DNA of 64,000 nt from Microglena sp. YARC (Eukaryota; Chlorophyta; Chlorophyceae; Chlamydomonadales; Chlamydomonadaceae): NCBI GenBank assembly GCA_022414725.1, contig CM039464.1:23156597-23220596 (forward strand). Reading direction: 5' to 3'. Each line of letters opens with the position of its first letter. Within the stretch, counting starts at the first letter, position 1. Below, one piece after another: positions 31,925 through 43,090 of this stretch. Position numbers and translations under genes: made by a program. Below the pieces are notes generated by a model. It saw only the letters and a list, made by a program, of their open reading frames with translations. It did no database searches and was not told the origin of the DNA.

Positions 31925-32302
31925 TCAACCTCCCTCTGCCTCTTCCTCTCCCTCTTCCTCTTCCTCTTTCTTAACCACCGTACTCCAGAATGATGCCGGC
32001 ACCTCTACTAGGGCCGCACCAGCTCGCAATAGATATTGCGCCTCTTGCACCTTCTGTGGCGACAGGCTGGAAGACGCTGGTGAGCAGTTGCTGCCTGCCT
32101 GGCTTGCTCCCTTGCGCCTTTCTTTCGCGGTTGCTTCTCTGCATGCCTTCGAGTTCTTGTGCCTCGCGACGTTTGAAGGGTGCATGTTCAACAATTCCTG
32201 TCCGCACTCATAACATTCGATGCTAGAAGGGAAGGGGACCATGTAACAAGATGAAATGGTCCCAGATAGAAAGAAGAGATGCGGAGAAAGAAGAGCCTGC
32301 AT
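31925..32302 (-). CDS. BED-like zinc-finger ORF, antisense in intron 1
   Basis: The minus-strand frame contains CYECGQELLNMHPSNVARHK then NSKAC, matching the BED/C2HC pattern C-x2-C-xn-H-x5-C. It continues through a basic stretch (EATAKERRKG), a Ser-rich part, VQEAQYLLRAGAALVEVPAS, and ends in an acidic EEEEEGEEEAEGG tail. BED fingers occur at the N terminus of hAT transposases and in host proteins derived from them. The acidic end is a CTC/TTC-repeat artefact of the plus strand, so the true exon may stop near 31975. No transposase catalytic part is nearby. Confidence 0.4.
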   Translation of the reverse strand: MQALLSPHLFFLSGTISSCYMVPFPSSIECYECGQELLNMHPSNVARHKNSKACREATAKERRKGASQAGSNCSPASSSLSPQKVQEAQYLLRAGAALVEVPASFWSTVVKKEEEEEGEEEAEGG

Positions 32303-32939
32303 CAGTACGGTCGTTGCAGAAACTGTACTTCCTTGTTTTGTACTGCTGCTGGGTTGGGGGGTCGGGGGGGGGGGGGGGGGGGGGGGGGGGGCTTCCCTAA
32401 TAGCACCAATGGAGACTGGTCTTTAGTAGAGGAACACCCAGTTCCACTCCCATGTCATTCCGTGGGCTAGGAAAAAAGTGCTTTAAAGGTACATATGTAT
32501 TTTACACTTCCAGTTTTTGCCCTCACCACCCACCCAAATTTCCGAGGCCCAAAACTTTCTGCCAACTCGCTGCTACTGGGCAAAAAAAAGAAAAAAATAT
32601 TCTTCATCCTCTCAACAAGCTATGCGCCTTTGGGACACGGGGTCAGACATTTGTTTTTGCCCCCCCCCCCCCCCCCCCCCCTCGCATATGACCACTGTTT
32701 TTTTGGGGTGACTCATGGAGGCTTCCATTTAGCTCCATCAAACAGTTACTCCGTCAAGCTGTAGCTTTCAGGTGCACCGTAATGTATTTCATGTCAGCTT
32801 CCTGACACACTACCTAGTTTCATGATCATCTCAAGGAAGCATTGAGAGAGCTGTCCTATCCGTAAGTTAAGACTGATCTGGACCTATTGGTATTATCATC
32901 AATTATGAATCCACTCTTACTATCCTCCCTTATTTGTAG

Positions 32940-33092
32940 ATCCGCCTGACGCTCCCCCTCCCCCCCCAACGAGGCCCCCTCCCCTCCAACGAGGCCCCCT
33001 CCCCCTCCATGGCCTGCAAGGGAAACATTGCCACCACAACCGCCGCAGCCAAGAAAAAATGCAACAGGAGGCCTCTCTAAGGGAAACTTTAG
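32940..33092 (+). CDS. Pro-rich exon 2 of the modular gene
   Basis: The acceptor TTATTTGTAG precedes 32940, and the donor GTGATA follows 33092. Joined to exon 1 in phase, it reads DPPDAPPPPPPTRPPPLQRG and then HGLQGKHCHHNRRSQEKMQQ. It is 153 bases, a multiple of three. The Pro-rich part fits a hydroxyproline-rich extracellular linker. The connection to the next exon at 33572 does not match in phase, so an exon is missing or a site is misplaced. Confidence 0.5.
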
Positions 33093-33139
33093 GTGATAAC
33101 TGTTATCTGCGGTTTTTCACATGCGACATTGTATGATGA

Positions 33140-33550
33140 TGTATGATCATGGCTGTGTGTGTGGGGGGGTAGATGAAGATGAGGGTTGAGGAGGTGGAGG
33201 AGGAAGGCGGACATGAAGTTTGAGGGTTGATGAGGAGGAGGTGCAGGTGGAGGCGGAGGACTCTCCGGGAGGAGGGGAGCTAAACGGGTGTGGGGGTGGG
33301 TGGGGTGGGTGGGGGGGGGGGCTGATTTGGGTATACGGCCTTCTCCATCCGTAATTCATACATGTACTAACACCCAAGATTTGTAGGAAGATAACGTGAC
33401 GTTCATGCTAGTTTCCCATGAATTGGCAATGTTAAAGGATGTACCAGTACCAAAGCTAGCAGGGTAGTCAGTGACCAAGACAGCCAATGTATGCCATTCA
33501 AATCCCACAAGGCTGGCATCAGCTGCAGTGGGATTACACACCCCTAACCC
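33140..33550 (-). pseudogene. Inverted copy of the domain exon found at 33700-34130
   Basis: The minus-strand frames read ASLVGFEWHTLAVLVTDYPA and NSWETSMNVTLSSYKSWVLV, then YGWRRPYTQISPPPHPPHPP. The plus strand downstream reads ASLVGFIGQTLVDFVTAYPD and SQWETYMNFSFSTPNSWFYL, then a spaced SPPPPNTPTP. The two are diverged inverted duplicates about 150 bases apart. The minus copy lacks the upstream half of the domain. Confidence 0.7.
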
Positions 33551-33571
33551 CAACCCGATTTGTCTGCGCAG

Positions 33572-34560
33572 AGCCTTTTTCATGACCAACTTCACTGCAA
33601 AAGTGGAGCCCGTGTTGAGTGCATTTGAAGCAGACTTAGTCACTTCCATTTCCCGGGCTTTCTATATCCCCGAGAATGAGGAAGGACTTGTATCTCTGTG
33701 GAGTGTGCGCATGGCCACTGTTGATGATGCCACCAATGCCAGCCTTGTTGGTTTCATAGGGCAGACATTGGTTGACTTTGTCACTGCCTATCCTGATATC
33801 TTAGATTCTCCAGGATCCTTCAATGTTGTCAGCCAATGGGAAACGTACATGAATTTCTCATTCTCCACGCCGAATTCCTGGTTTTACTTAAGGTATGGCA
33901 TCACAGATGGCGTAGGCCGCATACTAAAATCACCCCCCCCGCCCAATACCCCCACCCCCCAACAACAACAACCCAATGGCCCCCCCACTATCCCCCCCCA
34001 CCACCCTCACCCCCTCCTCCCACCACCAGTCCCCACCACCACCCCCACGCCCACACACTTCCTCTCCCCCTTCTCCCTCTCCTCCATCCCACCCTCTCCA
34101 GACAAACCCCATGCCCACCTCATCCCCCAACAAAACCCAAGTCCACCACTCCGCCCTCCCTTTCCACCTGGTGTTACTGCACCCCCGCCATCACCTCTTC
34201 CTCCCCCACCACCACTTCCTCCTCCCCCGCCATCACCTCCTCCTCCCCCGCCATCACCTTCTCCTCCCCCGCCATCACCTTCTCCTCCCCCTGCACCACT
34301 CCCTGTCGTAACATCTGTCAGCCCTTTCTCCCGAGACACTGCCCGCATAGTCACTATTGTCATTACGGGCTCAGGGTTTGCCATCGACAATGTCAGTGTT
34401 ACCGTTGGAGGTGACGCTTGTGTCATAGCCGTGGGAGCTGGTACCACCACCACCCAAATTACCTGCACATCCGCTGCCAAGGCTGCAGGAACCCATGCAG
34501 TGGTAGTGACCAATACTGTTACATCGGGCACCAGCAACAGTGATGTCGTGGTCACATATG
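33572..34560 (+). CDS. Exon with unknown domain, SPPPP linker and TIG domain 1
   Basis: The acceptor TCTGCGCAG ends at 33571 and the donor GTGAGT starts at 34561. The first part (to about 33893) holds MTNFTAKVEPVLSAFEADLV, MATVDDATNASLVGFIGQTL and SQWETYMNFSFSTPNSWFYL; I do not recognise this domain. About 130 residues of Pro/Ser/His-rich sequence follow, ending in SPPPPPPSPSPPPPSPSPPP, typical of algal hydroxyproline-rich wall proteins. The last 85 residues, VVTSVSPFSRDTARIVTIVI, SGFAIDNVSVTVGGDACVIA and TQITCTSAAKAAGTHAVVVT, form an IPT/TIG domain: P.sG...v.I.G..F.....V.vGg..C. An alternative donor after 33893 (AAG|GTATGG) could skip the Pro-rich part. Confidence 0.7.
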
Positions 34561-35146
34561 GTGAGTGGGCTCTCCCCTGCAGGAAGGACAACATCCCAGA
34601 CACCCTCTAGCCCCCCCCCCCCCCCCCTTGTTTTGTAGATAGATAACCCTGCCATCATGTCACACTGACACACACCCCGCCACCCCTGATCATGGTTTCA
34701 TGGTACTTGGACATTGATCGGTTTCTTAAATTAAAACTCAGCCACCGCCAAGATTGTGCTGAGAGTTGAACCCTGTCACCAACAGCAACACTCTAGTAGT
34801 CTATGCTACTGCAAGGGCCAATGCCCACTGGGGAAGGTGTTGGTATCTTATTTACTGATTGGCGATATCCTCCATTACTCTCTTGCCACCCTTCGCACAC
34901 ATTGCCATCCTGCCACACTGCCACCCTACTGTCTCTGCTGCCATCCTTAAAGACTAGTTTCATTAAACGCTTTGTTGTACGCCTAAACACCTAAACATGA
35001 ACCCTCCTGATGTTGTACCGCACTTGTAGTTGTACCATAACTTCCGCCTTGCCTTCCGTCAAGACACACACTACTGACACACCTTGCTACCCTGCCGCAC
35101 TGTCACCCTAAATCTGAACCCATGTGACCTTTTGCCGCACTTGCAG

Positions 35147-35432
35147 TTGCCCCCTGTCGTGACATCTGTCAGCCCTTCCTCCGAGACATTGCCGGCATAG
35201 TCACTATTGTCATTACGGGCTCAGAGTTTGCCATCGGCGATGTCAGTGTTACCGTTGGAGGTGACGCTTGTGTCATAGCCGTGGGAGCTGGTACCACACC
35301 ACCCAAATTACCTGCACATCCGCTGCCAAGGCTGCAGGAACCCATGCAGTGGTAGTGACCAATACTGTTACATCGTCGCCAGCAACAGTGATGTCGTGGT
35401 CACATATGTTGGTGGTGTCGTGGTCACAAATG
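35147..35432 (+). pseudogene. TIG exon 2, long class, with five missing bases
   Basis: It is flanked by the same acceptor (CCGCACTTGCAG) and donor (GTGAGTGG) as the other copies but is 286 bases where intact long-class copies are 291. Deletions fall at TCCTCCGAGAC, TACCACACCACC, CATCGTCGCC and GTTGCCCCCTGTC. The frame is lost. Confidence 0.75.
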
Positions 35433-35981
35433 GTGAGTGGGCTCTCCCCAATAATATATGATAATAATCTTAGTGTGCCAAGGTGTGCCTTATCCTTTCT
35501 GTGTGTATCGCACATCAGGAATCGGTTCCTGTGGGTATCGCACGGATGGACTTGGACTTGGAATTTGGTGAGCAGCCAAGAGTTTGTTGAAAAAACTTGG
35601 AACAGTTCAAAATAAAACTTATGCATGTACAACATTAATATCCTGCAAATCCATACAACTCTCAAAGTAGCTAACTACCTACCTCAAAGTATCTACCTAT
35701 GCTGCAAAACTACACAAATCTAGCATCCTGACACTTGCACATTCCCCTACCTTAAACATATTATACATTTATCTGTCTATTTATCCACGCAAGTAATATA
35801 TCTTTGCCGCAGCCAAATACAACCTGACTTGTACTTTGACCATCTGGCCAATTTGCTTAGTTGTGTCCCTAGTTTTTGAGATTGCAATCTGAATTTCTGA
35901 ATATCTGAATCAAAAGGAATATCTAAGTGGATAAAAGGAATGTTATTCGTTGCAGCCTTGCAATCTTGCTTGTCTGTTCAG

Positions 35982-36133
35982 GCAGTCGCAGGCCGCAGGC
36001 AGCAGCTGGCTTATTGTCCGCAACAGGCGCTGTCCATCTGACTCTTTGCAACCTGCTGCAGCTTGGTGCAGTTGTACCATTTGCTCCTCTGCACTGGGGT
36101 GGTGCCAAGCACCTGATCAAAGTAGTTTGTGAG
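35982..36133 (+). pseudogene. PSI-like exon 1, frame-altered
   Basis: Same ends and length (152) as the other three copies. One base is missing at CTGCTGCAGC and one gained at AGTAGTTTGTGAG, so the Cys-rich middle is read out of frame. Confidence 0.5.
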
Positions 36134-36286
36134 GTGGGGAGGTGCAGGTGTATGTAGTTGTGAGGTGGGGAGGTCATTCGAATGTTCAGTGTTCCCATAT
36201 TTCATTTGCTGTAACCGTGCACTGACATCCTACCCCCCCCCCCCCCCCCCCACACACACACACCCTGTTCAAATTAATGTATCCAG

Positions 36287-36769
36287 ACTGTGGCTTGGCT
36301 ATTGATGGTGGTGGATGGACACTGGTGCGCCACATCCCCGATACTCATGCGTGGCATCCAGCCACTGACCGTCTTGCTGGAACCGACAGCTATGGTACGC
36401 CTGGCTCGGCTGACTCCGATTGGACCATTCCCTTCTCTTCTACGCCCTTCACCCAGTTCCTCTTCTCAAGAGGGGACTGTGCCAAATGGCTGGTTGCTGA
36501 CAAGGAGGCCGTGGGAGGTGTTTGGGGTCCCAGCGGCTCTGACTGGTATGAGTCAGCCCTCCGTAACGTGGCTAAGTCCTCAAACAATGACCAACCCCAT
36601 CAGGTGGTATGGAACAACCGTGCTGCAGACCCTGATGGGGACCCTTGGATCACACTCACAGACTACGACGGCGAAAATTATCTGACCATCATTTATGTAG
36701 AGGACAGTAATATGTATGAATGGAATGATCCTTCTGGAGCCAATGTGTACATCAGGAACCTGCCCTCAG
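36287..36769 (+). CDS. GGGWTLV (fibrinogen-like) domain exon 1, intact
   Basis: The exon is 483 bases (161 codons) between acceptor TTAATGTATCCAG and donor CTCAG|GTGAGC, with two leading and one trailing base. That is the same phase as the TIG exons. It reads CGLAIDGGGWTLVRHIPDTH, HPATDRLAGTDSYGTPGSAD, FTQFLFSRGDCAKWLVADKE and ENYLTIIYVEDSNMYEWNDP. The DGGGWTLV block followed by a YGTP..D.W..PF segment marks the fibrinogen-C-like family common in algae, protists and marine animals. This is the only one of the four copies without a frameshift. Confidence 0.75.
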
Positions 36770-36785
36770 GTGAGCACTTGGTTAC

Positions 36786-36828
36786 CCCCCTCCCCCCCCC
36801 CCCCCCCCCCCCCCCACACACACACACA
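36786..36828. repeat. Poly-C and CA tract after GGGWTLV exon 1
   Basis: A C-rich run and CACACA follow the donor closely. Equivalent tracts sit after each copy and before each exon of this class (about 36234, 40946, 41500, 43343, 43896). Confidence 0.85.
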
Positions 36829-37302
36829 GCTGGGTACCTGGCCTCAGGTGAGCACCTGGTTACCCAACATTGATCGATTTCTTAAATTAAAACTCAGCCA
36901 CCGCCAAGATTGTGCTGAGAGTTGAATCCTGCCACCAACAGCAACTCACTATTAGTAAATGCTACTGCAAGCGCCAATGCCCAGTGGGGAAGGTGTTGGT
37001 TTCTTATTTACTGATTGGCGATATCCTCCATTACTCTCTTGCCACCCTTCACACACATTGCCATCCTGCCACACTGTCACCCTACTGTCTCTGCTGCCAC
37101 CCCTTAAGACTAGTTTCATAAAACGCTATGTTGTACGCCTAAACATGTACACATGAACCCTCGTGATGTTGTACCGCACTTGTAGCTGTACAATAACTTC
37201 CGCCTCGCCTTCCATCAAGACACACACTACTGACACACCTTGCTACCCTGCCGCTCTGTCACCCTAAAGCTGAACCCATGTGACCTTTTGCCGCACTTGC
37301 AG

Positions 37303-37569
37303 TTGCCCCTCCTGTCGTGACATCTGTCAGCCCTTCCTCCCGAGACATTGCCGGCATAGTCACTATTGTCATTACGGGCTCAGAGTTTGCCATCGGCGAT
37401 GTCAGTGTTACCGTTGGTGGTGACGCTTGTGTCATAGCCGTGGGAGCGGGTACCACCACCACCCAAATTACCTGCACATCTCCTGCCAAGGCTGCAGGAA
37501 CCTATGCAGTGGTAGTGACCAATACTGTTACATCGGACGCCAGCAACAGTAATGTCGTGGTCACATATG
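37303..37569 (+). CDS. TIG exon 3, short class (267 bases), intact
   Basis: The exon reads APPVVTSVSPSSRDIAGIVT, SEFAIGDVSVTVGGDACVIA and TCTSPAKAAGTYAVVVTNTV. Two leading and one trailing base make it phase-symmetric. It carries the TSP version where most copies have TSA. Confidence 0.75.
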
Positions 37570-38162
37570 GTGAGTGGGCTCTCCCCTGCAGGAATGACAA
37601 CATCCTAGACACCCTCTTGCCCCCCCCCCCCCCCCCCCCCCTTGTTTTGTAGATAGATGTGTCTGCCATCATGTCACAATGACACGCACACACCACCACC
37701 CCTGATCATGGTTTCATGGTACTTGGACATTGATCAATTTGTTAGATTAACACCTTTCCACCGCAAAGATTGTGCTGAGAGTTCAACCCTGTCACCAACA
37801 GCAACACACTAGTAGTCTATGCTACTGCAAGGGCCAATGCCCAGTGGGGAAGGTGTTGGTATCTTATTTACTGATTGGCGATATCCTCCACTACTCTCTT
37901 TCCACCCTTCACACACATTGCCATCCTGCCACACTGCCACCCTACTGTCTCTGCTGCCACCTCTTAAAACTAGTTTCATGAAAAGCTTTGTTGTACGTCT
38001 AAACACTTATACTTGAACCCCCGTGATGTTGTACCGCACTTGTAGTTGTACCATAACCTCCGCCTCGCCTTCCGTCAAGACACACACTACTGACACACCT
38101 TGCCACCCTGTCGCTCTGTCACCCTAAAGCTGAACCCATGTGACCTTTTGCCGCACTTGCAG

Positions 38163-38429
38163 TTGCCCCTCCTGTCGTGACATCTGTCAGCCCTTCCTCC
38201 CGAGACATTGCCGGCATAGTCACTATTGTCATTACGGGCTCAGAGTTTGCCATCGGCGATGTCAGTGTTACCGTTGGAGGTGACGCTTGTGTCATAGCCG
38301 TGGGAGCGGGTACCACCACCACCCAAATTACCTGCACATCTCCTGCCAAGGCTGCAGGAACCTATGCAGTGGTAGTGACCAATACTGTTACATCGGGCGC
38401 CAGCAACAGTAATGTCGTGGTCACATATG
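38163..38429 (+). CDS. TIG exon 4, short class, intact
   Basis: It is 267 bases with the same junctions and differs from exon 3 by a few substitutions (SGASNSN for SDASNSN). The 860-base spacing from exon 3 includes a closely matching intron, so the duplication unit was exon plus intron. Confidence 0.75.
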
Positions 38430-38997
38430 GTGAGTGGGCTCTCCCCTGCAGGAATGACAACATCCTAGACACCCTCTTCCCCCCCCTTGTTTTGTAGATA
38501 GATGTGTCTGCCATCATGTCACACTGACACACACCACGCCACCCCTGATCATGGTTTCATGGTACTTGGACATTGATCGTTTTCTTAAATTTTAACCCAG
38601 CCACCGCCAAGATTGTGCTGAGAGTTGAACCCTGTCACCAACAGCAACACTCTAGTAGTCTATGCTGCTGCAAGGGCCAATGTCCAGTGGGGAAGGTGTT
38701 GGTATCTTATTTACTGATTGGCGATATCCTCCATTACTCTCTTGCCACCCTTCGCACACATTGCCATCCTGCCACACTGCCACCCTACTGTCTCTGCTGC
38801 CACCCCTTAAGACTAGTTTCATGAAAAGCTTTGTTGTACACCTAAACATGAACCCTCGTGATGTTGTACCGCACTTGTAGTTGCACCATAACTTCCACCT
38901 TGCCTTCTGTCAAGACACGCACTACTGACACACCTTGCTACCCTGCCGCACTGTCACCCTAAATCTGAACCCATGTGACCTTTTGCCGCACTTGCAG

Positions 38998-39264
38998 TTG
39001 CCCCTCCTGTCGTGACATCTGTCAGCCCTTCCTCCCGAGACATTGCCGGCATAGTCACTATTGTCATTACGGGCTCAGAGTTTACCATCAGCGATGTCAG
39101 TGTTACCGTTGGAGGTGACGCTTGTGTCATAGCCGTGGGAGCTGGTACCACCACCACCCAAATTACCTGCACATCTCCTGCCAAGGCTGCAGGAACCTAT
39201 GCAGTGGTAGTGACCAATACTGTTACATCGGACGCCAGCAACAGTGATGTCGTGGTCACATATG
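38998..39264 (+). CDS. TIG exon 5, short class, intact
   Basis: It is 267 bases and reads SEFTISDVSVTVGGDACVIA where the others read SEFAIGD. It ends SDASNSDVVVTYG before GTGAGTGGG. The spacing from exon 4 is 835 bases. Confidence 0.75.
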
Positions 39265-39852
39265 GTGAGTGGGATCTCCCCTGCAGGAATGTGAACAGCC
39301 TAGACACCCTCTTGCCCCGCGACCCCTCCCCCCTTGTTTTGTAGATAGATGTCCCTGCCATCATGTCACACTGACACACACCACGCCAACCCTGATCATG
39401 GTTTCATGGTACTTGGACATTGATCAGTTTCTTAAATTAAAACTCAGCCACCGCCAAGATTGTGCTGGGAGTTGAACCCTGTCACCAACAGCATCACACT
39501 AGTAGTCTATGCTACTGCAAGGGCCAATGCCCAGTGGGGAAGGTGTTGGTATCTTATTTACTGATTGGCGATATCCTCCATTACTCTCTTGCCACCCTTC
39601 GCACACATTGCCATCCTGCCACACTGCCACCCTACTGTCTCTGCTGCCATCCTTAAAGACTAGTTTCATTAAACGCTTTGTTGTACGCCTAAACACCTAA
39701 ACATGAACCCTCCTGATGTTGTACCGCACTTGTAGTTGTACCATAACTTCCGCCTTGCCTTCCGTCAAGACACACACTACTGACACACCTTGCTACCCTG
39801 CCGCACTGTCACCCTAAAGCTGAACCCATGTGACCTTTTGCCGCACTTGCAG

Positions 39853-40143
39853 TTGCCCCTCCTGTCGTGACATCTGTCAGCCCTTCCTCCCGAGACATTG
39901 CCGGCATAGTCACTATTGTCATTACGGGCTCAGAGTTTGCCATCGGCGATGTCAGTGTTACCGTTGGAGGTGACGCTTGTGTCATAGCCGTGGGAGCTGG
40001 TACCACCACCACCCAAATTACCTGCACATCCGCTGCCAAGGCTGCAGGAACCCATGCAGTGGTAGTGACCAATACTGTTACATCGGTCGCCAGCAACAGT
40101 GATGTCGTGGTCACATATGTTGGTGGTGTCGTGGTCACAAATG
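39853..40143 (+). CDS. TIG exon 6, long class (291 bases), intact
   Basis: After VVVTY it carries eight extra residues, VGGVVVTN, apparently a tandem repeat of the last strand of the domain, before the donor. It is followed by the GTGTGTATCGCAC/GTGGGTATCGCAC pair, then by the PSI and GGGWTLV exons, as are all long-class copies. Confidence 0.75.
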
Positions 40144-40694
40144 GTGAGTGGGCTCTCCCCAATAATATATGATAAAAATCTTAGTGTGCCAAGGTGTGCC
40201 TTATCCTTTCTGTGTGTATCGCACATCAGGAATCGGTTCCTGTGGGTATCGCACGGATGGACTTGGACTTGGAATTTGGTGAGCAGCCAAGAGTTTGTTG
40301 AAAAAACTTGGAACAGTTCAAAATAAAACTTATGCATGTACAACATGAATATTCTGCAAATCCATACAACTCTCAAAGTAGCTAACTACCTACCTCAAAG
40401 TATCTACCTATGCTGCAAAACTACACAAATCTAGCATCCTGACACTTGCACATTCCCCTACCTTCAACATATTATACATTTATCTGTCTATTTATCCACG
40501 CAAGTAATATATCTTTGCCGCAGCCAAATACAACCTGACTTGTACTTTGACCATCTGGCCAATTTGCTTAGTTGTGTCCCTAGTTTTGAGATTTTTGCAA
40601 TCTGAATTTCTGAATATCTGAATCAAAAGGATATCTAAGTGGATAAGAGGAATGTTATTCGGTTGCAGCCTTGCAATCTTGCTTGTCTGTTCAG

Positions 40695-40846
40695 GCAGTC
40701 GCAGGCCGCAGGCGGCAGCTGGCTTATTGTCCGCAACAGGCGCTGTCCATCTGACTCTTTGCAACCTGCTGGCAGCTTGGTGCAGTTGCACCATTTGCTC
40801 CTCTGCACTGGGGTGGTGCCAAGCACCTGATCAAAGTAGTTGTGAG
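40695..40846 (+). CDS. PSI-like Cys-rich exon 2
   Basis: Between TCTGTTCAG and GAG|GTGGGG, the frame reads HLTLCNLLAAWCSCTICSSA then LGWCQAPDQSSCE. CSCTIC-x6-WC-x6-C matches the PSI core (C-x2-C-x(5-8)-GWC-x-C). PSI domains pair with TIG domains in plexins and related surface receptors, which supports the call. The end phase does not match the next GGGWTLV exon, so the donor may lie a few bases downstream or the exon may be alternative. Confidence 0.5.
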
Positions 40847-40999
40847 GTGGGGAGGTGCAGGTGTATGTAGTTGTGAGGTGGGGAGGTCATTCGAATGTTC
40901 AGTGTTCCCATATTTCATTTGCTGTAACCGTGCACTGACATCCTACCCCCCCCCCCCCCACCCACCCACCCACACACCCTGTTCAATTAATGTATCCAG

Positions 41000-41484
41000 A
41001 CTGTGGCTTGGCTATTGATGGTGGTGGATGGACACTGGTGCGCCACATCCCCGATACTCATGCGTGGCATCCAGCCACTGACCGTCTTGCTGGAACCGAC
41101 AGCTATGGTACGCCTGGCTCGGCTGACTCCGATTGGACCATTCCCTTCTCTTCTACGCCCTTCACCCAGTTCCTCTTCTCAAGAGGGGACTGTGCCAAAT
41201 GGCTGGTTGCTGACAAGGAGGCCCGTGGGAGGTGTTTGGGGTCCCAGCGGCTCTGACTGGTATGAGTCAGCCCTCCGTAACGTGGCTAAGTCCTCAAACA
41301 ATGACCAACCCCATCAGGTGGTATGGAACAACCGTGCTGCAGACCCTGATGGGGACCCTTGGATCACACTCACAGACTACGACGGCGAAAATTATCTGAC
41401 CATCCTTTATGTAGAGGACAGTAATATGTAATGAATGGAATGATCCTTCTGGAGCCAATGTGTATATCAGGAACCTGCCCTCAG
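41000..41484 (+). pseudogene. GGGWTLV exon 2, two one-base insertions
   Basis: Length is 485. An extra C at GAGGCCCGTGGG and an extra A at AATATGTAATGAATGG shift the frame; otherwise it is almost identical to exon 1. Confidence 0.75.
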
Positions 41485-42030
41485 GTGAGCACTTGGTTAC
41501 CCCCCCCACCCCACCCCCCCCCCCCCACCCCCCCCACACACACACGCACACACGCAGCTGGGTACCTGGCCTCAGGTGAGCACCTGGTTACCCGACATTG
41601 ATCGATTTCTTAAATTGAAACTCAGCCACCGCCAAGATTGTGCTGAGAGTTGAACCCTGTCACCAACAGCAACACACTAGTAGTCTATGCTACTGCAAGG
41701 GCCAATGCCCAGTGGGGAAGGTGTTGGTATCTTATTTACTGATTGGCGATATCCTCCACTACTCTCTTTCCACCCTTCACACACATTGCCATCCTGCCAC
41801 ACTGCCACCCTACTGTCTCTGCTGCCACCTCTTAAAACTAGTTTCATGAAAAGCTTTGTTGTACGTCTAAACACTTATACTTGAACCCTCGTCATGTTGT
41901 ACTGCACTTGTAGTTGTACCATAACCTCCGCCTCGCCTTCCGTCAAGACACACACTACTGACACACCTTGCTACCCTGCCGCACTGTCACCCTAAATCTG
42001 AACCTATGCGATATTTTGCCGCACTTGCAG

Positions 42031-42321
42031 TTGCCCCTCCTGTCGTGACATCTGTCAGCCCTTCCTCCCGAGACATTGCCGGCATAGTCACTATTGTCAT
42101 TACGGGCTCAGAGTTTGCCATCGGCGATGTCAGTGTTACCGTTGGAGGTGACGCTTGTGTCATAGCCGTGGGAGCTGGTACCACCACCACCCAAATTACC
42201 TGCACATCCGCTGCCAAGGCTGCAGGAACCCATGCAGTGGTAGTGACCAATACTGTTACATCAGTCGCCAGCAACAGTGATGTCGTGGTCACATATGTTG
42301 GTGGTCTCTTGTTCACACATC
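42031..42321 (+). CDS. TIG exon 7, long class, intact
   Basis: It is 291 bases. The extra strand reads VGGLLFTH, diverged from VGGVVVTN of the other long copies, and the junction is CATC|GTGAGT. A SINE sits 22 bases into the following intron. Confidence 0.72.
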
Positions 42322-42343
42322 GTGAGTGGGCTCTCCCCAATAA

Positions 42344-42552
42344 GGTAATGATAACGCCTGGTGGGGCGTGGTGTTAAGGGAGCCCGTCGTACGCGGGTAG
42401 GGAGCGGTCTCCTACCTCAACTGGACAAGCTACCATCGCGGTTGACGACGACCTGCAACGCCAAGAGCAACGGAAGGGGGAGGCAAACCCCCGACTCTTC
42501 GTTCCTTAGCAATCTGGTCTACCACTAGACCATTGTAATCGCTAAAGAGGCT
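42344..42552 (-). mobile_element. tRNA-derived SINE with a LINE-type 3' tail
   Basis: The 209-base insertion is bracketed by 12-base direct repeats TCTCCCCAATAA (42332-42343 and 42553-42564). It is absent from the matching introns after 40143 and 45563. On the minus strand it begins AGCGATTACAATGGTCTAGT. TGGTCTAGTGGTAGACC resembles a tRNA A box and D arm, and GGGGGTTTGCCTCCCCC a degenerate B box/T arm. The 3' end, AACACCACGCCCCACCAGGC then GTTATC, matches the 3' end of LINE fragment C (24.69-24.73 kb) and of LINE B. That points to trans-mobilisation by this LINE family. Confidence 0.8.
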
Positions 42553-43090
42553 TCTCCCCAATAATATATGATAATAATCTTAGTGTGCCAAGGTGTGCCT
42601 TATCCTTTCTGTGTGTATCGCACATCAGGAATCGGTTCCTGTGGGTATCGCACGGATGGACTTGGACTTGGAATTTGGTGAGCAGCCAAGAGTTTGTTGA
42701 AAAAACTTGGAACAGTTCAAAATAAAACTTATGCATGTACAACATTAATATCCTGCAAATCCATACAACTCTCAAAGTAGCTAACTACCTACCTCAAAGT
42801 ATCTACCTATGCTGCAAAACTACACAAATCTAGCATCCTGACACTTGCACATTCCCCTACCTTAAACATATTATACATTTATCTGTCTATTTATCCACGC
42901 AAGTAATATATCTTTGCCGCAGCCAAATACAACCTGACTTGTACTTTGACCATCTGGCCAATTTGCTTAGTTGTGTCCCTAGTTTTGAGATTGCAATCTG
43001 AATTTCTGAATATCTGAATCAAAAGGATATCTAAGTGGATAAGAGGAATGTTATTCGGTTGCAGCCTTGCAATCTTGCTTGTCTGTTCAG

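Noticed and set aside
34007..34603. Minus-strand Gly/Val-rich ORFs opposite the SPPPP and TIG exon
   Set aside because: They are mirror frames of the Pro-rich codons; the plus frame has the recognised domain and splice junctions.
42006..42377. A continuous ORF running through TIG exon 7 into the intron and SINE
   Set aside because: The conserved GTGAGT donor and comparison with other copies place the exon end at 42321; the extension is intron and SINE.
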